DNA from: Halostagnicola sp. A-GB9-2
GTDB lineage: Archaea; Halobacteriota; Halobacteria; Halobacteriales; Natrialbaceae
Length of the DNA: 64,000 nt
Assembly: GCF_030068615.1 (NCBI RefSeq)
Contig: NZ_JASJOC010000013.1
Coordinates: 1 to 64,000 of the forward strand
Direction of reading: 5' to 3'
In this document: piece after piece, positions 42,147-51,762 of the stretch
How the letters are laid out: the number at the start of each line of letters is the position of its first letter
Position numbering within the stretch: position 1 is the stretch's first letter
Position numbers and translations under genes: made by a program
The notes under the pieces: generated by a model
The model's database searches: none
Told to the model about the DNA's origin: nothing
The model's input: the letters and a program-made list of their open reading frames with translations, nothing else

Positions 42147-43327
42147 TAGCCGTACACCTCCGAATCGTCCTCGACTGTTCCACCGACTGTAGAGCCAGCG
42201 TGGATTACTACATCGGTGCCAACAATCGTTCCTGGTCTGTAAGTCACACCACCTTTGTCGTGGACGCGATCAGCGAGTACTGCACCAAGGCGTTCGTTGT
42301 GATGGATTTGGCCGTCAATTTCGACATCTCCTGGGCCGCCGACGACAGTCGTTCCCGGTCCAATGTATGTACCGTGGCCAGTAACACAATCGAGTACCGT
42401 GCAGCCAGATTCAATACGAGTGTCGGTATCAATGACCGACTGTTCGACGGTCGTGTTCGAACCGATGGTCACATTCTCGCCTAAACTAACGTTCGGACCG
42501 ACGACAGCACCAGGCCCGATAACACAGTCCTGACTTACAAGAACGGGTTCGTTGATCGTTGCCGACTCGTGGATAGTCGATTCAGGCGAAATATCCGGCT
42601 GAGTACTTGACGCATCCGCAAGGAGATCCGTTGCGATTTCCAGAAGATCCCACGGATACGTGGCGTCGATCCAAGTTCCGTTCGAGGCAACGCCACGAAT
42701 GGAGGCCTCTTCCTCGAGGAGGTTCGACAGCGCATCAACAAGCGACAGTTCGCCAGATCGCCGGTCTGTCGTTCGAACAGTATCGAACATAGCAGGTTCA
42801 AACGCGTACACGCCCGCGTTGAGGGCATAATTTCGATCGTCGGCTGGATTCTCGACAATATCACGGACAGCATGGTCTTCAGCCAGTAACACTCCACCGT
42901 AGTCCCTGACATCAGCCTCTCGAACGACACCGAGCGTTGCTGTCGCTGTTCCCGCCTGGTGTTCGTGCAAGACATCGAAAACAAGTTTCTGGTCGATGAG
43001 CTGATCGCCATACACGACAAGGACTGGTTCAGGATTGGCAGGTTCAGCACACTCGAGGGCATGACCACTGCCTAACTGCTTGTCTTGAACCACGTAGGTG
43101 ATCGGAACGTTTCGATACGTTGGGCCAAAATGTGACTGAACACGATTCCGTTGGTATCCAACGACAACCGAGAGATCAGTTACACCCGCATCAATCAATG
43201 CATCAAAGACGTGCTCGAGAATCGGTTTTCGAGCAGCAGGTAGCATGGGCTTTGGCCGATTTTTCGTTAGCGGGCGGAGTCGGCGTCCTTCCCCTGCCGC
43301 GAGAACGATAGCAGAATCTATAGTCAC
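42146..43327 (-). CDS. Bifunctional sugar-1-phosphate nucleotidylyltransferase/acetyltransferase, GlmU-like
   Basis: A 393-residue protein. The N-terminal nucleotidyltransferase begins with AIVLAAGEGRRLRPLTKNRP (nucleotide-binding signature), with VVYGDQL for the metal site. From about residue 245 the hexapeptide left-handed beta-helix (VIGPGAVVGPNVSLGENVTI) provides an acyltransferase-like domain. In archaea such enzymes activate glucosamine- or other sugar-1-phosphates and acetylate them. Coupled to glmS, it most likely makes UDP-GlcNAc or a related donor for surface glycosylation. The fold is certain; substrate specificity is inferred. Confidence 0.9.
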   Translation of the reverse strand: MTIDSAIVLAAGEGRRLRPLTKNRPKPMLPAARKPILEHVFDALIDAGVTDLSVVVGYQRNRVQSHFGPTYRNVPITYVVQDKQLGSGHALECAEPANPEPVLVVYGDQLIDQKLVFDVLHEHQAGTATATLGVVREADVRDYGGVLLAEDHAVRDIVENPADDRNYALNAGVYAFEPAMFDTVRTTDRRSGELSLVDALSNLLEEEASIRGVASNGTWIDATYPWDLLEIATDLLADASSTQPDISPESTIHESATINEPVLVSQDCVIGPGAVVGPNVSLGENVTIGSNTTVEQSVIDTDTRIESGCTVLDCVTGHGTYIGPGTTVVGGPGDVEIDGQIHHNERLGAVLADRVHDKGGVTYRPGTIVGTDVVIHAGSTVGGTVEDDSEVYG

Positions 43328-43442
43328 GGTTCTTACCTACACAAAACGGGACAGTCAGTCACATTAATGTTTTCGGGATGAGAGCTTTGTATGCCAGTGA
43401 ACACGATGGTTGTGAGTAGGCAGACGACGAGGTGAACCGCTA

Positions 43443-44585
43443 TTACTGGGACTCGGACAGTCTAGCGACCAGTGTAATGAGAAGTGCAGTGATAGCAACC
43501 ACTGGAACGATTAACAACGGCGACGAATCCTCAGCATCGTTTTCCCCACCAGCATCGTCATCGCTTTCATTGGGGTGTATCGTGCCGCTTTGTGAGTCAT
43601 CGTCTCCGTTATCAGTGTCATCACTCGAGTTAGAATCTGTTCCAGAAGAGTCGCCGCTATCATCCCCAGACTCGTTCCCGTTATCGTTCGTTTCGTCACC
43701 CGAACCGTTCTCAGAGTCGTCTACTGAGGAGTTCGAATCACCGTTTTCTCCGTTCTGTTCACCGGTGTCGTCATTGTCATCATCCTGACCGTCACCGTTT
43801 CCAGCTCCGCCATTCATCCCATTGTCCTCCTCCTCACTAGGGGCGACAACGTCAAACTCCCCACCTTCGCTCACAGCGAGCAGTTCGGATTCATCCTCAC
43901 CATCGATCTCATCATCTCCTTGCGCGACCGCATACACGTTATATGATTCTCCTTCTTCGAAAGTACTTCCAGAGATAGTCGCCTCGTATGTGTCGCCCTC
44001 AACGTGTGAGGCATCTTCTCTGAGTGCTGTCTCGTCGTTCCATACTGCTACCTCAACATTATCCGGGGACTCCTCGAGTTCCGTTTCTGTCACTGTAGTC
44101 TTGATCATAATAGAATCTTCGTCCGCTTCAATTGTAGTTGGTGATTCAACTGAGATATCATACCCACTAATAACGACCGGTTGAAAATCAACATAGCCTT
44201 GGTCAATATATAATCCTAACATGTATGAACCAGGTTCAAGAGTTTCAGTATCAAAAACTACTTCACTTGATCCAGTGCCTGGTTCAGTCGCTTCAGACAT
44301 TTCATCAGTATTCAGGAGGAAAACATCAAAACCAGCTCCATCATTAACCATGACATTAGCAGATAAGCTTTGGCCGCGTTTGATTTCAGTCAGGGATGAG
44401 ATTCTATATTCTGTATCTTCAATAGTTACGTACTGTGTTGGTGTTTCAGTTACAGATGTGGTAGATATTCCAGGGTCTTTGTCAGCACTACTCAGCGTAA
44501 CGCCACACAAAAGCGCGCATAGTACTATCCCGATTAATAGACTTACTTTGATCTTTGATCGATAATTTTGAAGGATCCCAATCAT
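43443..44585 (-). CDS. Secreted membrane-anchored acidic surface protein
   Basis: A 380-residue protein. An N-terminal hydrophobic signal (VSLLIGIVLCALLCGVTL, about 14-31) suggests Sec export. Two beta-rich extracellular regions follow (about 50-135 and 140-245; YVTIEDTEYRISSLTEIKRG, then TIEADEDSIMIKTTVTETEL). A Glu/Asp/Asn/Gly/Ser linker of nearly 100 residues then precedes a C-terminal helix (LLIVPVVAITALLITLVARL). The stalk-plus-anchor layout is common in haloarchaeal surface proteins. It is divergent from the PKD surface protein at 44801. Function unknown. Confidence 0.75.
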   Translation of the reverse strand: MIGILQNYRSKIKVSLLIGIVLCALLCGVTLSSADKDPGISTTSVTETPTQYVTIEDTEYRISSLTEIKRGQSLSANVMVNDGAGFDVFLLNTDEMSEATEPGTGSSEVVFDTETLEPGSYMLGLYIDQGYVDFQPVVISGYDISVESPTTIEADEDSIMIKTTVTETELEESPDNVEVAVWNDETALREDASHVEGDTYEATISGSTFEEGESYNVYAVAQGDDEIDGEDESELLAVSEGGEFDVVAPSEEEDNGMNGGAGNGDGQDDDNDDTGEQNGENGDSNSSVDDSENGSGDETNDNGNESGDDSGDSSGTDSNSSDDTDNGDDDSQSGTIHPNESDDDAGGENDAEDSSPLLIVPVVAITALLITLVARLSESQ

Positions 44586-44800
44586 GGGTCAAGCCACTGA
44601 ATGTCACTTTGGTTTTGAAAGTAAGGGTCCATGCTAAATGTGATGATAATACGGATACGTTAACGTACCGGATTTGAAGCGATGAAGACCATATTGTATA
44701 GTGAATATTGCCACTAAAGGGGTATAGAAGGTTGAGCGAGTTAGAGATGTCTTTTCAATAAAGAGAAAGAAATAACTGTGTTGAAGATAGTCAAGCTATC

Positions 44801-46726
44801 ATGGCTAAAACAGCAGCTATAGTGGGTATTGCCGCTCTTATGATACTCGCACCAATGGCGGGTGTGGTTGGTGCAGCATCCCCATCAGGGCAAACAGAGG
44901 AAATTAAATTGCAGAACGTAGACGCACAATCAAATAGTGAGGGTGATGAATTCAAAATCTCTGAAGATGTTTCTCTGTGGGCAGCCTCCCCACTTTCACT
45001 TCGTGCAGATCTCGATAATGCCGAAAATACTATTGAACTTCATGATATCTATCTGACAGATCAGACCTATGGAACAGGACCTGCAGAACGTGACGCAGTT
45101 GGCGTATTTGACAAAGGAGAGGTGAAGCTTAATCTTGCAGATTCATATGGTCCTGGGATTGATGAATATAGTGGGGAAGAAGTGAATATTATTATTGGAA
45201 AACTCGACTCAGATGCTTCTATCAATAATCTTGATGCAATGATGGCATTAGATAGTGACAGTCTTTCTGAGTTGAATAAGAATATTGAATTCGACATGGT
45301 CGAGGAAGAAACTGAGCTTCCTGAAGATGGAGAGCTCACTGACATCGATCCAGAGGCAGATGATTCTGGCCAGTATGTTGCCATGGTTTCGACCGAAGAC
45401 AACGGTGAAGGAGTCAAAGTCAAGGATGATAATCTTGTCATTGAGGGAGAGTCAACAATTATTGGTTTCGAAAGCTTCATCGTACAAGATGAATCTTCAG
45501 AAGTTGAAACTCCGTCCTCGATAGAGCCAGGTGAAACCATCGAATTCGAGGCAGACAATATTAATGCTAATTCAGAAAACGTTGGGCATGGAATCGCACT
45601 CTATCATGAGGATACGTTCCTCGAACAAGAAACTGAAATCAAACTAACCGAAGAACTAGATAGTGACTTTTCCAATGAGGATATCATAGTGGAGACATCA
45701 CTCGGTGCAGTTGATGGAGAAGCAAATCTTGAAGAGGATGTTGACCTCTTTGGGTTCTCACAAGATACAGGAGATGTTAGTGGGCTAACGGATATAGAGT
45801 CAGTACTTGGCCTTACCGCAGACAGGGTTGATTTCGACGATGACCAAATCGAGTCAGGAGAGAACATTCTGAACGCCTCTGCAACGGTACAGGAAAACGA
45901 TTCTGATGATGGCACAGTGTCTATCGAAGTTGAAACACTCGAGGACTGGGACGAAGGCGAATACCAGTGGATTCACCTCGCTGCTGATGAGGACAACGAA
46001 GAACTCATAACCAATGAAGGAACAATCACAATCGAAGAAGAAGACGATTCAAGTAGCGGTGGAGGTGGAGGCGGTGGATGGGCACCGTCAGATCCAGCAG
46101 AGCCTGAAGCCTCGATAGACATCACGCCAAAGACAGCAGAAGTCAGTGAGGAGGTTACGTTCTCGGCTTCAGGATCTTCGATTTCTGAGGGCGAGATCAC
46201 TGACTACGAGTGGGAAATTAACGGCGAAACCCACAGCGGAGAAGAGGTCATCTCGAGCTTCAAGGAAGCCGGTGACTACTCTGTTGAACTCACCGTCACG
46301 AGTGACGAGGGTGAAACAGATTCAGCGTCGACGACGTTTACTGTTGAAGCAGAAGAAGAACCTGAGCCACCGGTTCCAACGGCAGCAATCGATGTTGACC
46401 CAGATCCAGCCGAAGTCGGTGAAGATGTCACCCTCTCTGCGGCTGACTCATCCACACCAGAAGGAGAGATTACGGACTACGAATGGGATGTTCAGGGAGA
46501 AACCCATGACGGTGAAGAAATGACGACCAGCTTTGACGAAGCTGTCGAATACACTGTCAGCCTAACAGTGACCAACGATGCTGGAGAAACGGACTCCACA
46601 ACGGCGACAGTCACCGTTGAAGAAGCTGAGGACGACGACGATGATGGCACGCCTGGATTCGGTGCAGTTTCGGCACTCGCCGCACTCCTCTCGATTGCGT
46701 TGATTGGGGCTCGCTACAAAGAATGA
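44801..46726 (+). CDS. PKD-domain surface glycoprotein with PGF-CTERM tail
   Basis: A 641-residue protein. MAKTAAIVGIAALMILAPMA is a Sec-type signal. Residues about 35-415 are a beta-rich acidic ectodomain resembling haloarchaeal BGTF or S-layer-like proteins. A Gly-rich hinge (SSSGGGGGGG) is followed by two PKD domains (each with ITDYEW, about 430-510 and 525-605). The tail GTPGFGAVSALAALLSIALI plus ARYKE is a PGF-CTERM signal, processed by archaeosortase for lipid anchoring. The stop codon lies in TGACATC, resembling the terminus of a TnpB element, whose remnant follows. The PKD pair suggests a role in adhesion or substrate binding. Confidence 0.88.
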   Translation: MAKTAAIVGIAALMILAPMAGVVGAASPSGQTEEIKLQNVDAQSNSEGDEFKISEDVSLWAASPLSLRADLDNAENTIELHDIYLTDQTYGTGPAERDAVGVFDKGEVKLNLADSYGPGIDEYSGEEVNIIIGKLDSDASINNLDAMMALDSDSLSELNKNIEFDMVEEETELPEDGELTDIDPEADDSGQYVAMVSTEDNGEGVKVKDDNLVIEGESTIIGFESFIVQDESSEVETPSSIEPGETIEFEADNINANSENVGHGIALYHEDTFLEQETEIKLTEELDSDFSNEDIIVETSLGAVDGEANLEEDVDLFGFSQDTGDVSGLTDIESVLGLTADRVDFDDDQIESGENILNASATVQENDSDDGTVSIEVETLEDWDEGEYQWIHLAADEDNEELITNEGTITIEEEDDSSSGGGGGGGWAPSDPAEPEASIDITPKTAEVSEEVTFSASGSSISEGEITDYEWEINGETHSGEEVISSFKEAGDYSVELTVTSDEGETDSASTTFTVEAEEEPEPPVPTAAIDVDPDPAEVGEDVTLSAADSSTPEGEITDYEWDVQGETHDGEEMTTSFDEAVEYTVSLTVTNDAGETDSTTATVTVEEAEDDDDDGTPGFGAVSALAALLSIALIGARYKE

Positions 46727-46775
46727 CATCATCCATACTCTGAAGGCGTAGTTTTCTCCGTGGAGGTCGTAGGTC
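46724..46775 (-). repeat. Degenerate TnpB-type element right end
   Basis: TGACATCATCCATACTCTGA then AGGCGTAGTTT, read on the plus strand, resembles the reverse complement of the TnpB right end (TGACATCC ... CTGAAGGCG). It flanks the downstream minus-strand TnpB remnant at the expected side. The PKD protein's stop codon is its first three bases. Confidence 0.45.
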
Positions 46776-46866
46776 TCTCCGGACGCGACATTCTTCTCAC
46801 GGTCGACGATACTCGAGTCTATATGCTCCTCGGTCAACTGCCATGGGCACGATGGCCCGTGGCTTG

Positions 46867-47274
46867 TCAAGTGGACTCACTGCGTCGTACCGAGGGACTC
46901 TCGGCGTTCACAGATCGGCATCCCTGACTTCGGGGCCGGTTGACTGCGGCCCGTAGCCGACGACAACTGTTGGCCACCGACCACTGCCATGCTGTTGGGA
47001 TGCCAACTAGTGAACTACCCCTGCTACTCGCCGCCGTTGGCGGCTCCTTAAGGCAGGGGCTTCCTGCTTCCAAGACGCGTTTTGCAGGAACAACCACAGT
47101 TCCCGCAGGGAGCGCAGTCTCCACAGGCGTAACTTCGGAGTGACCCACTCCTAGTTTGGTGAGTCCGCGAGAAAGGACGTTCCACGCCGCATTTGCGTCT
47201 CTGTTCCAACAGACCTCAGAGCAGTTGCTCTCCATCGAAGATCGCCACATGGTGACTATGTTGGTACGCTTCAC
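46867..47274 (-). pseudogene. TnpB, C-terminal remnant of another IS1341-type element
   Basis: The frame contains CWNRDANAAWNVLSRGLTKL and the characteristic haloarchaeal TnpB tail PVETALPAGT ... RVLEAGSPCLKEPP. The conserved D in RDANAAWN corresponds to RuvC-III. The rest of the nuclease is missing. It belongs to a different subgroup from the two intact TnpBs, whose tail is NGWLAQP. After the tail the frame continues into non-homologous sequence. Confidence 0.75.
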
Positions 47275-47460
47275 CAGTACACTGAAGATAATTCATTTAC
47301 AAACCAGCGGTAACTATCACTATGCCAGAATGTTCAAAATGTGGGGGGCACGTTGCTACGGCGTTCATTCGCGTTTTTGCCACAGAAAATAAACAAAACC
47401 TCCCCGAAGAGTCCCTGAGGTACTCGATATACACAAACCAACTGTTTTCGTGAGACCGGT

Positions 47461-48699
47461 TCAAAGGTGCTCGAGTGGCGGTGTTCGACCGACACGCCAG
47501 CCAGCCACTGCTGCAGCGATGGTGCCAATACAGACTGCGATCGTAATTCCCCAGAAGTAGATTTGGGGTGATGTCTGTACGAGCCCTTCAAAGCCGACGA
47601 CAAACGCCGCAAGTTCGTTCAGGAATGTTACCCCTAGCGGGGTTAGGGCAAGCCCCAATAGCCCACCGAGAATTCCAATCATCAATCCCTGTCCAACGAC
47701 TGTCGCGACAAGAATCACTGAAGAGATTCCCTGTGCCTTGAGTGCAGCAAACTCCCGCCGTTGTTGATACACGACAAGCGCAAGTAAATTCAGCGTCAGT
47801 GCGCCACCAGAAACGGCAGCAAGCACGACAAGTGCGCCACCAGCCGCAAGCACAAGAACCTGCTCTTGGAGCACCGCCTCGAGTTGTTCATCATCCGATC
47901 GGATGTCGTATTCAGGGAACGAGTCTTGAAGATCCGATTGGACAGCCTCCTGTGAGGCACCATCTTCAAGAGTGATCGTGATGAACGTTGCAGGTTCATT
48001 TTCGGTGGTCGAAGTAACCTGATGAAGCTCACTTAACGGCATCGTCACCGTCGGCGTTCCCAACATTTGTTCGAACGTCGGGGAGATTCCGACGACGGTG
48101 AACTCGTTGTCTCGCGCCATACTCAATGACCCGCCAACATGAACAGTATCTCCAATATCAATATCAAGTGCTCGAGCGGTCTCTTCATCAATGAGAATCT
48201 CGTGGCTCATCTCGCCCTCGTACGTCCCGTTTGCATAATGCGGATCGCCACCGAATTGCTCACCCTCTGTCACACTTACTGCTGGACCGCCCCCACGAAC
48301 GCCACTCCCGATAAATGTCTCAAAATCGCCAGTTTCGTCAGCAGCCACATACACAGTTTCAAAGGCAAGGGGGATCGCATGTCGGACTTCCTCATGGGTT
48401 TCCATTTCCTCAGAGACTGATCGTGAATCGTATAGCGAGTTTTCGAATCCACCACCGCCCCGTGTCGTTATTTGGGTCTCGCCACCCGTTACCCAGAGAT
48501 CCCGATCTGCAGAATCAAACTGTTGTTCGCCGATGTCGATAACGCCGATACCAGCTCCAGCAAGTAACGTTGTAGCGAGCACAGCGAGTGCAACACCAAT
48601 GATTGCCAGCGACAGTCGGAGCTTATGATGACGTAACTGAGAGAAGGCCAGTCCACCTGAAACTCGCAATCGCGTCACCAACCCACCAATTAGACTCAT
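47461..48699 (-). CDS. FtsX/MacB-type ABC transporter permease
   Basis: A 412-residue permease from the ATG at 48699, overlapping the upstream permease by 4 nt. One N-terminal helix (LSLAIIGVALAVLATTLLAG, about 30-50), a large extracellular MacB-like domain (about 55-275), then three helices, ending RVGRTPPLEHL, a typical FtsX-family end. The pattern (1+3 helices) is that of MacB/LolCE transporters, which use ATP for mechanotransmission rather than transport across the membrane. It forms a heterodimer with the neighbouring permease, driven by the LolD-like ATPase. Confidence 0.9.
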   Translation of the reverse strand: MSLIGGLVTRLRVSGGLAFSQLRHHKLRLSLAIIGVALAVLATTLLAGAGIGVIDIGEQQFDSADRDLWVTGGETQITTRGGGGFENSLYDSRSVSEEMETHEEVRHAIPLAFETVYVAADETGDFETFIGSGVRGGGPAVSVTEGEQFGGDPHYANGTYEGEMSHEILIDEETARALDIDIGDTVHVGGSLSMARDNEFTVVGISPTFEQMLGTPTVTMPLSELHQVTSTTENEPATFITITLEDGASQEAVQSDLQDSFPEYDIRSDDEQLEAVLQEQVLVLAAGGALVVLAAVSGGALTLNLLALVVYQQRREFAALKAQGISSVILVATVVGQGLMIGILGGLLGLALTPLGVTFLNELAAFVVGFEGLVQTSPQIYFWGITIAVCIGTIAAAVAGWRVGRTPPLEHL

Positions 48700-49916
48700 G
48701 TTGGAACACCTCCAGTAATCCGACGAGCAATGAACAGAAGAGCTGGCAATGACAGCACCCCAATAATCAGCGCAACGACGACTCCATACACGATGAACAA
48801 CGGGTGGGCAAAGGCGATTGGTTCCGTTGTGAGTACCCTGACTGCAATAGTGTTTACAAGCCAAATGCTGGCAAGTCCACTAAGACCACCAATAATGCCT
48901 CCCAGAACAGTCGTGACAATGGTCTGAACACCCACTAATTGGATTTGACTTCGAGACGAGATTCCGATTGCAGACATCGTCGCTAGCTGGCGTCGATCCG
49001 CGACAATTTCGAGGCCAGTCGTTGTGACAACAAATAGCGTCCCGATAGAAATTGCGACGATAAATGCGGTCCCTGACAGCGCTAGTGGAAGATCTGCATC
49101 AACCGTTTCACTCGCTGTCATCTCCCCACGAGATAATACTTCGGACTGTGGATAAATAGCCTCGAGATCGTCTTGAACAGCTGGCGAATCGGTTTTGACG
49201 ACAAACTGATCAGCCTGATCATCCGTGTCTGCGCCGGTTAGGGTCTGCAGTTCGCTCAGTTGAACAACGGCTGTTGGAACGTTTCCAATCGAATCACCCG
49301 ATGTCTCGGCTGTTTCTGTGACAGCGAAGGACTCATTTCCCGCAACCGATACTGAGTCATCAACTGAGACCTCGAGTAAATTAGCTGCACCTTCAGATAG
49401 TACGACTTCGCCGGTCCAGTCGCCGTCGTATGTGCCAGCATCGTAGTACGGGTCCCCAGGAGTTAACTGACTTCCATTGACACCGGCGACATCATCAATC
49501 CCCGGATTGTTAATAACGCCGACTACCAAGACGTACTCATCTTCACCATCCGCTTCAATGCGGAGAACGTCAGATAATACCGGTGTGGTGGCGTCGACGC
49601 CGTCTGTTTGTTCAATTTGGGTTGCCCCGTCGTGGACAGAACCAAATCGAGGACCATCTGTCGCGATCATCGGCGACCGATCACCTCCTTGCTCGGGCGT
49701 GATCCAGTAATCGATATCGTCATCGTAGACTGTGGTTCCAGTCGCTAATCCAATCCCAATCCCGGTGACGACGACCAACAATGTAATCGCGACAGCAACC
49801 CCAAGGATGCTAAATAGCACTCGTTGACGTGAGGTTCGTGTCGCTCGTGATAACGTACGTCGAATACCGATTGACGCTATTCCACCCCACTTAACGAAGA
49901 GACTCCGAAGAGTCAT
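48696..49916 (-). CDS. FtsX/MacB-type ABC transporter permease
   Basis: A 406-residue permease. The N-terminal helix (VLFSILGVAVAITLLVVVTG, about 33-55) is followed by a MacB-like extracellular domain and three C-terminal helices (TAFIVAISIGTLFVVTTTGL; TIVTTVLGGIIGGLSGLASI; LFIVYGVVVALIIGVLSLPA). Both ends overlap their neighbours by 4 nt (ATGA), so the three genes form one tightly coupled operon. It pairs with the second permease. Confidence 0.9.
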   Translation of the reverse strand: MTLRSLFVKWGGIASIGIRRTLSRATRTSRQRVLFSILGVAVAITLLVVVTGIGIGLATGTTVYDDDIDYWITPEQGGDRSPMIATDGPRFGSVHDGATQIEQTDGVDATTPVLSDVLRIEADGEDEYVLVVGVINNPGIDDVAGVNGSQLTPGDPYYDAGTYDGDWTGEVVLSEGAANLLEVSVDDSVSVAGNESFAVTETAETSGDSIGNVPTAVVQLSELQTLTGADTDDQADQFVVKTDSPAVQDDLEAIYPQSEVLSRGEMTASETVDADLPLALSGTAFIVAISIGTLFVVTTTGLEIVADRRQLATMSAIGISSRSQIQLVGVQTIVTTVLGGIIGGLSGLASIWLVNTIAVRVLTTEPIAFAHPLFIVYGVVVALIIGVLSLPALLFIARRITGGVPT

Positions 49917-50716
49917 TCTCCTTGAGTGTGTATCGAAGTTGATTCGAATTCTGTCTCTTGATCGGAGATTGTCCCGTCTTGAAGCCGAACAACTCGATCT
50001 GCGATACGAAGCGTCGGGCGATCATGTGAAGCGAGGATAACAGCCCGGTCCTCAGCGACTCGTCTGAACTCGTTCAGGACTCGTTTTCCGGTTTCTGAAT
50101 CAAGTTCGCCTGTTGGTTCATCAGCAACGACAAGTTTCGGATCTGTGACGAGTGCACGTGCGATAGCGACTCGCTGTTGTTCGCCCCCACTCAATTCACC
50201 TGGTCGATGGGTAATTCGGTCTTCAAGTCCAACACGCTCAAGCAACGCTGTAGCACGCTGTCGGCGTTCAGATTTTGAAACACCAAGCTCAACGAGTGGC
50301 AACGCGACATTTGCTCGCGCTGACAGTGACTTTAGCAAATGGAAGTGCTGAAAGATAACACCAACATGCTCCAATCTGTGACGTGTTCGCTCTCGTCGCG
50401 AAAGCGAATTCAGAGCTGTCTCTTGGAACGTCACTGTTCCTTCCGTCGGAAGTTCAAGACCAGCTAAGATATGAAGCAACGTCGATTTTCCACTCCCACT
50501 GGGGCCAGCAAGACCAACAATCTCACCGTTTGCTACTGAAATCGAGACCTCATCGAGGGCACGAACTGCCGGTGGATCAGAGCGGCCGAGAAGTCGCCCA
50601 ATCCGTCCCGGTTCAGAACCGCGTTTGTATTCCTTTTGCAGGTTTCTCCCGACGATCATCGGAGTTGTATCCGTTGACTCACCAGTAGAAGAAGCGGGAG
50701 AGGGCTGTACGGTCAT
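49913..50716 (-). CDS. LolD/MacB-type ABC transporter ATPase
   Basis: A 267-residue ATPase with Walker A GPSGSGKST, Q-loop VIFQHFHLL, signature LSGGEQQRVAIARAL and Walker B LVVADEPTGELD; the ELDSETG wording is typical of MacB/LolD. An extra N-terminal segment (about 30 residues, Ser/Thr-rich) and a polar C-terminal tail are present. It powers the two FtsX-like permeases encoded downstream. The complex may export lipoproteins, peptides or antimicrobials; substrate unknown. Confidence 0.93.
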   Translation of the reverse strand: MTVQPSPASSTGESTDTTPMIVGRNLQKEYKRGSEPGRIGRLLGRSDPPAVRALDEVSISVANGEIVGLAGPSGSGKSTLLHILAGLELPTEGTVTFQETALNSLSRRERTRHRLEHVGVIFQHFHLLKSLSARANVALPLVELGVSKSERRQRATALLERVGLEDRITHRPGELSGGEQQRVAIARALVTDPKLVVADEPTGELDSETGKRVLNEFRRVAEDRAVILASHDRPTLRIADRVVRLQDGTISDQETEFESTSIHTQGE

Positions 50717-51390
50717 TATAGACAGACTGGGCTACATCTAAATAATAGTCTCGATTTTATGACTTTTGGGTTGAGTAGAGCGTGTCATAGAAAGGGCCAC
50801 ATACCCGCTATCCTGTGGTTCTTTGCCGTTCATTTCACGCTTAGGTTCATGAACAGCCCTGTTTCCATTTTTATTCTCTCAAAGTCCTCGAACAGTTTGG
50901 TTGCGCGCTTCCGTAGGAGATTGTTGATACAGCCTCCAGTTGCAGACCTCACTGAGTAGCTGGCCGTCAGAACCGCTGAAGTGCAAGTTCTCGAACTGTT
51001 CCGTTCACCACAGAATCACAAGAGAGCTCACGATCAACAATGTGCTACACAAGAGCGTTTTACTTTTGGTCGATTTGAAGCTACGGTTACTGGCAACTGG
51101 GAACCCATTGCCACGTCCGGAGTTGGTTAAACTCATTAAGAATACGACGAAATGATCGAAGTCACAGAGCAACCTAACGACTACCAGCTGACGCTCACCA
51201 TCGGAGTCAATCGTCGATCGACCTCGACGAACACCTATTGATAGATTAGCTCTTGTCTCGAGTGCGGTAGAACAGACGACAGTGGACCGATTATCGCTAT
51301 CCAGCCCCATAGATAGTGATAAGTTCACAGTAGACAGTCATCTTTTCCGTATCTCGTCCGTCTCGAAAGGGGATGGCTTTTTCGAGACCC
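50717..51390. other. Intergenic region with an IS1595-type end
   Basis: No gene is supported. The AT-rich start (50717-50760) can serve the divergent side of the ABC operon. GATCAACAATGTGCTACACAAG at 51032-51053 matches the end of the IS1595 remnant (52875-52896, reverse complement) with one mismatch. Sequence before it may be decayed IS1595 coding DNA. Confidence 0.45.
51032..51053 (+). repeat. IS1595-type terminal sequence
   Basis: GATCAACAATGTGCTACACA plus AG: 21 of 22 bases agree with the reverse complement of 52875-52896, which follows the IS1595 transposase stop. Orientation shows that the element body lay to the left, so the two ends point towards each other across the DUF59/amidohydrolase pair. 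Confidence 0.6.
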
Positions 51391-51762
51391 CTAGTCGTCA
51401 CCCCCCGCTGTAAGGCGTTCTTCGCGATATCGGGCTTCCTGTTCGTCCAACACCGTCTGTCGCTTCTGTTTTGCCGTGTCGGAGAGCATCTCCTCGGACC
51501 ACTCGAACCCGCCATCGGTCTCGAGTTCGACCGACTCGACTCCTGCAAGCGCACCGACTCGTCCTTCGACTTCCTCAAAAAAATACGGGACCATATGACA
51601 CGCTGGTGTCGTCAGCCGCATCGAAACGTGCACGTGGTTCTCAGAGACATCGATGGATTTCACTAGCCCCATCTCGACGATATCGAGGTTCGAGCCGGTC
51701 GCAGCGCTACACGGATCGACGATCTCTCGAAGCGACTCCCGGACGGCCTCAACCGTTGTCAT
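51391..51762 (-). CDS. MIP18/DUF59-family metal-sulfur cluster assembly protein
   Basis: A 123-residue protein from the ATG at 51762 (MTTVEAVRESLREIVDPCSA). It shows the DUF59 pattern: IVDP..., NLDIVEMGLVKSIDVSENHV, MRLTTPACHMVPYF with the conserved Cys, and VESVELETDGGFEW. Such proteins help deliver Fe-S or other metal centres to client enzymes. Its ATG overlaps the stop of the amidohydrolase gene (51759-51762, ATGA), so both are coupled. The ATG at 51795 would add an unconserved 11-residue leader. Confidence 0.88.
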   Translation of the reverse strand: MTTVEAVRESLREIVDPCSAATGSNLDIVEMGLVKSIDVSENHVHVSMRLTTPACHMVPYFFEEVEGRVGALAGVESVELETDGGFEWSEEMLSDTAKQKRQTVLDEQEARYREERLTAGGDD

